Part shown: positions 17,321 through 22,757 of the stretch, piece by piece
Layout of the letters: every line of letters starts with the position of its first letter
Numbering within the stretch: the first letter of the stretch is position 1
NCBI GenBank assembly: GCA_964352625.1
Contig: CAYGSD010000007.1
Location: 62,001-126,000 of the forward strand
From: JAAEPI01 sp964352625
GTDB lineage: Bacteria; Bacteroidota; Bacteroidia; Cytophagales; Cyclobacteriaceae
Length of the DNA stretch: 64,000 nt
Direction of reading: 5' to 3'
Notes under the pieces: generated by a model
What the model saw: the letters and a program-made list of their open reading frames with translations, nothing else
Databases searched by the model: none
Told to the model about the DNA's origin: nothing
Made by a program: the position numbers and the translations under genes

Positions 17321-17830
17321 ATGAAAAATATTAAATTGTTAGCATTAATCTCGGTGGCTTTCTTTTTTTCTTGCAACAATTCAGAAAAACAAAAGGATGC
17401 ACCTTTGAGACATGTTGGTGATATATTATTTAACCCCAAAATAGATACTACTGATTTCCAACCATGCCATGAAGACTTAACCTTTCAATATTATAATTTC
17501 TCAAGTGCGATCCAATACGATGGGGAAAAAGCTAAAATTTTACGAGAATTCGATAGGCAATTTCAAGAGGTTGATGAAAATGAAAATGGGTATGTAACAA
17601 TAAGATTCATTGTGAACTGCGATGGAAAAACAGGATGGTACAGAATAGTCACCATGGATTTAGATTACAATGAAAAGAATCTATCAAAAGAATTAACAAA
17701 TCAGCTTCTTGAAATAACAAAAAGTCTTGACGGATGGAAACCGGGTGATTTTGATGGTAAGAATTATGACTACTATCAATACTTGACATTTAAGATTACA
17801 AAGGGTGACATTGAACGTATTATGCCATGA
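17321..17830 (+). CDS. Cassette 1 lipoprotein with TonB C-terminal-like domain
   Basis: A 169-residue protein. MKNIKLLALISVAFFFSC is a lipoprotein signal with the cysteine at residue 18. The C-terminal half (about 90-165: NGYVTIRFIVNCDGKTGWYR, LLEITKSLDGWKPGDFDG, YYQYLTFKITKGD) resembles the fold pattern of the TonB C-terminal domain (G-x-V-x-x-x-F-x-V-x-x-x-G ... W-x-P-G), but the protein has no transmembrane anchor and no proline-rich linker, so it is not a functional TonB energiser. It starts 21 bp inside cassette 1 and overlaps the TPR gene by 4 bp (ATGA). A surface or periplasmic binding role is possible; function unknown. Confidence 0.7.
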   Translation: MKNIKLLALISVAFFFSCNNSEKQKDAPLRHVGDILFNPKIDTTDFQPCHEDLTFQYYNFSSAIQYDGEKAKILREFDRQFQEVDENENGYVTIRFIVNCDGKTGWYRIVTMDLDYNEKNLSKELTNQLLEITKSLDGWKPGDFDGKNYDYYQYLTFKITKGDIERIMP

Positions 17831-18657
17831 ATCAAATTAAGTTTTTACAAATCCTTGCAATTACCATCCTACTTTCGAATAATGCTGTTGCAATTCCCAA
17901 CTGCTACATCTACAAAGAGGATGAAAAATGCTATGAGGCTTGTAAGGAGGCAGAAAAGGCAATTCAACATGCACAAGGAAGTAAAGCTTCACAAGAACAT
18001 TTTCTAAAGTCAATTGAGTTATGTCCAGAATTTGCATACTCTTTCTTCGAACAATCGGTTCCATTCGCAAAAAGAGGACAAATGAACTTATGGATAGAGC
18101 TGATTGACAAAGCAGTAGATTTAGACCCTAAGCAATATTTAGGTCAGCGAGGATGGTATCACTGGTTCTTTATGCATAATTACGATAAGGCAATTTCCGA
18201 TATAGATAGACTTGATAGTCTACTGGACTATGATATTGGTGAAACAGGTGATGGCTTTTACCACTTGAATATTATGAAAGGGCTTTGTTATAAAGGTCTT
18301 GGTGATTATGAAAAGGCAATTGAACTCATAGAAAACTGCATCAACTCTGAAGACTATTATCAAGGATCATATGACAATTTACATCTAGGAGTGCTATACT
18401 TAGAGTTAAATGAACCAGAAAAGGCTTTAGTTGAATTTGAAAAACAAATGGAGTACAACGATATAAGTGAAGCCTACTTTTATTCAGCAAAAGCATATCA
18501 ACAATTGGGTAACTCTAAAAGAACCATTGAGTATCTCAATCTATCACTCGAAAAGTATGATCAAAGTATTGCAATGCACAACCCTTACCGTCAATTAATG
18601 GATGAGATTTATAGACTCGACATTGAGGAAGAAATAGAATATGTGGCTAACAAATGA
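17827..18657 (+). CDS. Cassette 1 exported TPR-repeat protein
   Basis: A 276-residue protein with a signal peptide (MNQIKFLQILAITILLSNNAVA). Paired cysteines follow (CYIYKEDEKCYEACKEAEKA) and then at least five TPR-like helical pairs: SQEHFLKSIELCPEFAYSFF, NLWIELIDKAVDLDPKQY, LCYKGLGDYEKAIELIENC, LHLGVLYLELNEPEKALVEF, AYFYSAKAYQQLGNSKRTIE. It probably acts in the periplasm as a scaffold, perhaps with the lipoprotein encoded just upstream (4-bp ATGA overlap). The last codons (GTG GCT AAC AAA TGA) lie inside the attC-like site, so the C-terminal VANK is encoded by the recombination element itself. The gene is A/T-rich compared with chromosomal neighbours, consistent with transfer. Confidence 0.78.
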   Translation: MNQIKFLQILAITILLSNNAVAIPNCYIYKEDEKCYEACKEAEKAIQHAQGSKASQEHFLKSIELCPEFAYSFFEQSVPFAKRGQMNLWIELIDKAVDLDPKQYLGQRGWYHWFFMHNYDKAISDIDRLDSLLDYDIGETGDGFYHLNIMKGLCYKGLGDYEKAIELIENCINSEDYYQGSYDNLHLGVLYLELNEPEKALVEFEKQMEYNDISEAYFYSAKAYQQLGNSKRTIEYLNLSLEKYDQSIAMHNPYRQLMDEIYRLDIEEEIEYVANK

Positions 18658-18764
18658 TAAGCTCAATGAGCAAACTGAGCTATGAGCCAATTTCAATGCA
18701 AAACCGTAACTTTAGAATCAATTGGAAAGGATATGCTCACTGAGCTTATCTGATCGTTACATCC
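18643..18764 (+). other. attC-like recombination site of cassette 1
   Basis: From GTGGCTAAC (18643) to the crossover G18756|TT this is 114 nt. The arms GATAAGCTCAATGAGC (18656-18671) and GCTCACTGAGCTTATC (18735-18750) are inverted with one mismatch and enclose a 63-nt loop. It begins TAACAAATGATAAG and ends TTATCTGATCGTTA, the layout of VCR-like attC sites. It is closely similar in both arms to the site of cassette 2. Confidence 0.78.
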
Positions 18765-18775
18765 AATTGCATAGA

Positions 18776-18807
18776 AAATCCAGAAGCCATTCCAAGCCTC
18801 TGGATTT
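18776..18807. terminator. Hairpin at the 3' end of the SnoaL-like gene
   Basis: AAATCCAGA and TCTGGATTT form a nine-base stem with a 14-base loop, 24 bp past the stop codon of the leftward lipoprotein gene. The TTT/AAA ends would serve as T-tract in either direction, so it may terminate that gene inside cassette 2. Confidence 0.55.
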
Positions 18808-18830
18808 CGCTAGACGTTGACTTGCTAGAA

Positions 18831-19724
18831 TTAAAATCCGAACATTCCGTTTGTATTAGCTAAGCCCTCAGTTGGAATCTCTTGAATAACATCCCAATGT
18901 TCTACGGCTTTACCATCTTCAAAACGAAGTAAATCATAAAAAACGTTGGTAGTACCGTTCCATTCACCTTCACTTACAGTAAGGACAAAATTACCCTCCC
19001 CTAACACTTTATGAATTTTGGTATACTTGAACATGTTGTTCTGGCTCATTAGATACTCAACAGCTGCACTAATTCCAGATAAGCCATCCTTGATGCTAGG
19101 ATTATGCTGGTCATACTTTTCCGAACTTATGTAATCGGTAATCCTTGAAGGATTTTTACCCATTAGAATATCTTCCACCATAGATTCTGCAAGTGCTTTA
19201 TTTGCTTCGGTTTTATCAAAATCTGTAGCTGCAACAGGGCCATCAGTTTGAGTCCTTCCGCTAGCGGTTTCCTTCACCAAAGGAGTCATTGCATCCCAAT
19301 GCTCAGCCACTTTGCCATTATCATCCAGTCGAATGATATCAAATGATACCATTTCATCTGCCCCAAATGGCTTGGCATTACGCCATATGTTATGCATAAA
19401 CACAAAATCACCATCCTGAAACATCCGAATGTTTTCGGCAGTGGTTCCGTTCTCTTGGAGAATTGGCAACATTTCAATGAATGGTTCCAATCCAGTTGGT
19501 ATAAATGGATTGTGCTGAATGTAATTAGCATTAGCTAGTTCCCGCATCTTTCCAGGATCATTTTGTAACACAGCACCCAAGAAGGTGCCTACTCTTTCTT
19601 TTTTGTTCATCTTTTTAATATTTAATTGTGAATTTTCACTTCCTTCTATTTGGTTCGAACTTGTCTGTGCAGAACAGGAAGCCATAAAACCCATGAGAAG
19701 AGTCATTGCAAACATTTTTTTCAT
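18831..19724 (-). CDS. Cassette 2 lipoprotein with two SnoaL-like domains
   Basis: A 297-residue lipoprotein; MKKMFAMTLLMGFMASC has its lipobox cysteine at residue 17. Two SnoaL/NTF2-like domains in tandem follow. The first (about 40-155) contains ANYIQHNPFIPTGLEPFIEM and VAEHWDAMTPL; the second (about 175-290) repeats this as EKYDQHNPSIKDGLSGISAA and AVEHWDVIQEI. The family is annotated as SnoaL-like aldol-condensation-type proteins, but no substrate can be named. The gene is divergent from the HxlR regulator, and their shared 95-bp gap holds three regulator-type dyads, so the regulator very likely controls it. Its orientation is opposite to the array, so it needs its own promoter. Confidence 0.85.
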   Translation of the reverse strand: MKKMFAMTLLMGFMASCSAQTSSNQIEGSENSQLNIKKMNKKERVGTFLGAVLQNDPGKMRELANANYIQHNPFIPTGLEPFIEMLPILQENGTTAENIRMFQDGDFVFMHNIWRNAKPFGADEMVSFDIIRLDDNGKVAEHWDAMTPLVKETASGRTQTDGPVAATDFDKTEANKALAESMVEDILMGKNPSRITDYISSEKYDQHNPSIKDGLSGISAAVEYLMSQNNMFKYTKIHKVLGEGNFVLTVSEGEWNGTTNVFYDLLRFEDGKAVEHWDVIQEIPTEGLANTNGMFGF

Positions 19725-19736
19725 GATTTTCTATTT

Positions 19737-19814
19737 ATTACTTGTAAATTACAAGCAATAGTAAATTATTACTTTCAAAATACAAGTAATTATTAATTGT
19801 TTTTTACAAGTAAT
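19737..19814. promoter_or_regulatory. Three operator-like dyads between the SnoaL-like and HxlR genes
   Basis: Three 23-bp imperfect dyads share the arms ATTACTTGTAA / TTACAAGTAAT: 19737-19759 (nearly symmetric), 19768-19790 (one arm ACTTTCA) and 19792-19814 (right arm intact, left arm degenerate). Their centres are about 31 and 24 bp apart. They fill the divergent promoter region, so they are the probable binding sites of the HxlR-type regulator for self- and target-gene control. Confidence 0.7.
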
Positions 19815-19819
19815 TTTTA

Positions 19820-20290
19820 ATGAACTCTAAAATGGACTACAAATTCAGGTGCAATTGCCCTTTTACCTCTGCTATTGATATTCTAGGTGACAAGTGGATG
19901 CTTGTCATCGTAAAGCAAATACTTGTAGATGGGAAAGAAACCTTCAAAGACTTTATTGAAAGTGAAGAAGCCATTGCAACGAATGTTCTTTCAATCAAAC
20001 TCAAACTCCTTGAGGAGCTAGGAATCATTGACAAAATCAAACTGCCCACCAATAAAAAGACGAACATATACAGACTTACATCGAAGGGATTAGAATTGAC
20101 TCCTATTTTGGTAGAATTGGCGTTATGGAGTGACAACAACCTTCGGGAAGTTCATCCAAGTCTTATAAAGGGAGATGGAATTGATTTATTACGACAGGAT
20201 AAAGAGACTTTTGCAAGTGTTTTAATCCAATCCTACCAGAAAAAACTGGATGTAACAAACGATAAGCTCAATGAGCAAACCAAGCTTTGA
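19820..20290 (+). CDS. Cassette 2 HxlR-family transcriptional regulator
   Basis: A 156-residue winged-helix regulator of the HxlR family. The diagnostic N-terminus CNCPFTSAIDILGDKWMLVI (about 12-32) is present, followed by the recognition-helix region NVLSIKLKLLEELGIIDKI and the wing (KTNIYRLTSKGLELTPILVE). Several HxlR proteins sense electrophiles or oxidants through the N-terminal cysteine; here the two cysteines at residues 11 and 13 could do so. The start is the ATG at 19820 (ATG 19832 possible). It is divergent from the SnoaL-like lipoprotein gene with three dyads between. Its last 14 residues, about LDVTNDKLNEQTKL, are read through the attC-like site, so the protein C-terminus depends on the recombination element. 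Confidence 0.92.
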   Translation: MNSKMDYKFRCNCPFTSAIDILGDKWMLVIVKQILVDGKETFKDFIESEEAIATNVLSIKLKLLEELGIIDKIKLPTNKKTNIYRLTSKGLELTPILVELALWSDNNLREVHPSLIKGDGIDLLRQDKETFASVLIQSYQKKLDVTNDKLNEQTKL

Positions 20291-20369
20291 ACTACTTTAA
20301 TGGGAAACTTTAATTTTAGAATCAATATGAAAGGATATGCTCACTGAGCTTATCTGAACGTTAGGAGGC
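20248..20369 (+). other. attC-like recombination site of cassette 2
   Basis: 113 nt from GGATGTAAC (20248) to the crossover G20360|TT. Arms GATAAGCTCAATGAGC (20261-20276) and GCTCACTGAGCTTATC (20339-20354) are identical to those of the cassette 1 site; the loop is 62 nt. The two sites also share a TTTAGAATCAAT block and AAAGGATAT before the right arm, while the outer core sequences differ and covary with each cassette. Confidence 0.78.
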
Positions 20370-20386
20370 ATCATACATAAACGCAT

Positions 20387-20674
20387 ATGGCAAAAAAATT
20401 TGATAGGAAAGAAATAACTGATAAGCTTATCGAAAAAGGAGCTAGCCAACCTTGTCACCGTTGTGGTCACAAGAGCTTTTCGGTAATTGATGGCTTCTCA
20501 ACTTACTATTTGACAGATGAATATGGCAAGGCAGTTCTTGGCGGACTAAACGTCCCAGTCATAACAGCAGCTTGTAACAATTGCGGAGCGATAACGCAGC
20601 ACGCAGTTGGTGCTCTAATCGAGATTGAAAAACCTACCAAAGAAGAAAGAAAGGAGGCAAAAGATGCCGACTAA
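20387..20674 (+). CDS. Cassette 3 zinc-ribbon protein
   Basis: A 95-residue protein with two CxxC pairs, CHRCGHKSF (about 23-31) and CNNCGAITQH (about 64-73), which would bind one zinc ion as a zinc ribbon. The N-terminus (MAKKFDRKEITDKLIEKGAS) and the stretch VLGGLNVPVITAACNNCG are like a small-protein family I have seen in scattered accessory regions; its function is unknown. The C-terminus is a charged tail (PTKEERKEAKDAD). It is the first gene of cassette 3, 26 bp from the cassette boundary. It overlaps the membrane-protein gene by 11 bp, so the two are a coupled pair. A nucleic-acid sensing role is only an inference from the zinc ribbon. Confidence 0.72.
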   Translation: MAKKFDRKEITDKLIEKGASQPCHRCGHKSFSVIDGFSTYYLTDEYGKAVLGGLNVPVITAACNNCGAITQHAVGALIEIEKPTKEERKEAKDAD

Positions 20675-21062
20675 TCAGCAAAACGCCACTTTCGAGAATC
20701 AGGATGAACAAAGTCGATTTGTCAGTAAAAGAATGTCTAATGTCAAATCTGATCTAATTGAGATTACACATGATAAGCTTGAAAACATTTTGATGAAGCA
20801 TCTAAAAAACTTAGATATTCGGAAATCATGGATAACTCCTTTTTCAATTTTATTAACTGCCCTTATCACTAAGTTGACAGCTGACTTTAAAGATGCTCTC
20901 GGTATTCCAAAGACCATATGGGAAGCATTTTTTCTTTTAATTCTTATTGGATCAACCATCTGGCTAGTTTGGAGAATAGTAGTCATTGTGAGATGTTGGG
21001 ACTCCTCTTCACTTGATTTTCTAATCAAACAAGTTAAAAACCAATCTAAAACTGAGAATTAA
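20664..21062 (+). CDS. Cassette 3 membrane protein with two transmembrane helices
   Basis: A 132-residue protein read from the ATG at 20664, which has an unusually good Shine-Dalgarno sequence for this genome (AAGGAGG at 20651-20657); a TTG at 20625 would give a longer version. A soluble, charged N-terminus (about 1-60: VSKRMSNVKSDLIEITHDKL, a helical amphipathic stretch) precedes two transmembrane helices at about 65-85 (WITPFSILLTALITKLTAD) and 97-118 (FFLLILIGSTIWLVWRIVVI), ending in a short tail. It overlaps the zinc-ribbon gene by 11 bp. I recognise no family. A small sensor plus a two-helix membrane effector is a recurring plan in phage-defence pairs, but this is speculative. Confidence 0.7.
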   Translation: MPTNQQNATFENQDEQSRFVSKRMSNVKSDLIEITHDKLENILMKHLKNLDIRKSWITPFSILLTALITKLTADFKDALGIPKTIWEAFFLLILIGSTIWLVWRIVVIVRCWDSSSLDFLIKQVKNQSKTEN

Positions 21063-21063
21063 A

Positions 21064-21299
21064 GCCTCCTAACAAACACTAGCGGGGCATGGCCACATGA
21101 GCCATTTGCAAGCTTCAGTGCGAACTTCACCATGAATCTGCCGCTGGGAAAAGTAGGTGCTTTCTACTGGCTTCTGTTCGCAGGAATTTTTATCTTTCTG
21201 AACGCAGTGCCATTTGGATACTTTGGAAGCACCGGCAGATTCATTAGTTTTATCAGAACTTGCCAAATTGGGGCGCACTCCTGCTAGCTGACGTTACAT
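21064..21299 (+). other. Long attC-like recombination site of cassette 3
   Basis: 230 nt from GCCTCCTAAC (21064) to the crossover G21293|TT. Outer arms include CTAGC (21079) and GCTAG (21283); an inner perfect 12-bp pair is ATGAATCTGCCG (21132) with CGGCAGATTCAT (21233). It shares with the site at 52338 the blocks TTTCTACT, ACGCAGTGC, GATACTTTG and GCACCGGCAGATTCA. The site abuts the gltD stop codon. The antisense reading frame inside it is not taken as a gene. Confidence 0.75.
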
Positions 21300-22700
21300 C
21301 TACCCCAAAAACGCATCCACCTCCGCAGCAGCTTTTCTTCCTTCGGCAATCGCCCAGACGACTAGTGACTGTCCTCTTCGCATATCTCCAGCCGTAAAGA
21401 CCTTATCGACTGACGTTTTGAACTCTTCGGCTTTCACGTTTCCACGGTCATCAAGCTCCACTTTGAGTTGCTCCAAGAGCCCTTCTTTCTGAGGATGGAC
21501 AAAACCCGCTGCAATTAGCGCCAACTCGCAAGGAATGACTCGCTCGGTTTTTGGATTTTCCGTCAATTTCCCATTGATGAAATCAATATCCACCACTTTC
21601 ATGCCTGTAAGTTTTCCGTCTTTCCCAACAAATTCTTTCGTCAGGATAGACCACCTTCTCTCTGCCCCTTCCTCGTGTGAAGTGGAAGTTCGCAGCACCA
21701 TCGGCCACTCCGGCCAGGGGTTAGTCATGGTTCTGTCTTCAGGTGGTTTGCCTAGAATCTCTATCTGCGTGACGGACTTGGCTCCATGCCTATTGCTTGT
21801 GCCCACACAGTCTGAGCCTGTGTCTCCTCCACCAATGACCACCACGTTTTTCTTAGTGGCCATGATTCGCTCTTTGTCCTTTTCCGGCAGTTTGGAAACT
21901 TCTCTGTTCTGTTGAGTGAGGAATTCCATCGCAAAATGAACACCCTTCAATTCTCTTCCCGGGATTGGCAAATCACGAGGAATGGTACTTCCTCCAGCCA
22001 AAACGACCGCATCGAATTTCTTCAGCAATTCATCGGCTTTGAGATCCACACCCACATTGGTTTTGGTTTTGAACGTGATACCTTCGGTTTCCATCATTTT
22101 CACTCGTCTTTCCACCACCCATTTTTCCAACTTAAAATCGGGAATTCCGAATCGCAAAAGGCCTCCGATTTCCAAATCTCTCTCAAAAACCGTAACCTCA
22201 TGACCAGACTGATTGAGCTGATCAGCGGCCGCCATTCCCGCAGGACCAGAGCCTACCACCGCCACCTTTTTTCCCGTCCTTTTTTCTGGAATTCTCGGCT
22301 GTTCAAATCCAAGATCAAATCCTTTCTCGGCAATACTCTTTTCGATGTGCTCGATAGAAACAGGTGGCTGATTGATTCCCAGCACGCACGATCCCTCGCA
22401 TGGAGCAGGGCAAATTCGTCCGGTAAATTCAGGGAAGTTGTTCGTTGACTTTAGGATGTTGTAAGCATACTCCCAGTCTTCATTATACACTGCATCGTTG
22501 AAGTCGGGGATTTTGTTCCCAAGTGGGCATCCTGAGTGGCAAAACGGAATTCCACAATCCATGCATCTCGCCGCTTGTTGATTGGTTTTTTCATCAGCAA
22601 AAGGCAGGTACAATTCTTTGTAATCCTTCAATCGATCCTCTACGGGCTTCTTTGCCGGCAATTCTCTTTCGTACTCTAAAAATCCTGTTGGCTTTCCCAT
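21300..22700 (-). CDS. gltD: Glutamate synthase (NADPH) small subunit
   Basis: The 466-residue FAD/NAD(P)H protein passes electrons to the large subunit, making glutamate from glutamine and 2-oxoglutarate. An N-terminal iron-sulphur region has CMDCGIPFCHSGCPLGN (about 46-62) and CPAPCEGSC (about 97-105). The FAD site is VAVVGSGPAGMAAADQL (about 148-164) and the NAD(P)H site VVVIGGGDTGSDCVGTS (about 288-304). It ends TAGDMRRGQSLVVWAIAEGR, which is the conserved FAD C-terminal motif. It is downstream of gltB in the same direction (57 bp gap) and is co-transcribed. Its stop codon lies seven bases from the right crossover of cassette array 1. Confidence 0.97.
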   Translation of the reverse strand: MGKPTGFLEYERELPAKKPVEDRLKDYKELYLPFADEKTNQQAARCMDCGIPFCHSGCPLGNKIPDFNDAVYNEDWEYAYNILKSTNNFPEFTGRICPAPCEGSCVLGINQPPVSIEHIEKSIAEKGFDLGFEQPRIPEKRTGKKVAVVGSGPAGMAAADQLNQSGHEVTVFERDLEIGGLLRFGIPDFKLEKWVVERRVKMMETEGITFKTKTNVGVDLKADELLKKFDAVVLAGGSTIPRDLPIPGRELKGVHFAMEFLTQQNREVSKLPEKDKERIMATKKNVVVIGGGDTGSDCVGTSNRHGAKSVTQIEILGKPPEDRTMTNPWPEWPMVLRTSTSHEEGAERRWSILTKEFVGKDGKLTGMKVVDIDFINGKLTENPKTERVIPCELALIAAGFVHPQKEGLLEQLKVELDDRGNVKAEEFKTSVDKVFTAGDMRRGQSLVVWAIAEGRKAAAEVDAFLG

Positions 22701-22757
22701 TTTTTAGTCAATAGTCGATAGTTAATCATCAAATCTTCTAATCAATTAATCATCAAA

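Larger units (their letters stand above)
17300..21293 (+). mobile_element. Integron-like gene-cassette array 1 (three cassettes, no integrase seen)
   Basis: Three consecutive units, each starting after a G|TT crossover and ending in an attC-like site. Cassette 1 is 17300-18756, cassette 2 is 18757-20360 and cassette 3 is 20361-21293. The start of each matches, as a perfect reverse complement, the sequence that opens its own attC: GTTAGCCAC (17299) with GTGGCTAAC (18643); GTTACATCC (18756) with GGATGTAAC (20248); GTTAGGAGGC (20360) with GCCTCCTAAC (21064). The sequences differ between cassettes, so chance or simple repeats cannot explain the matches. Base composition is visibly more A/T-rich than the flanking gltD and lytTR genes. 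With no intI in the window, this fits a cluster of attC sites lacking an integrase (CALIN), or the end of a longer array whose integrase lies elsewhere. Confidence 0.8.

Noticed and set aside
21069..21278. Leftward 69-codon frame inside the attC-like site of cassette 3
   Set aside because: It lies wholly inside a foldback element whose sequence is conserved as DNA with sites at 51423 and 52338; the protein has no recognisable features.
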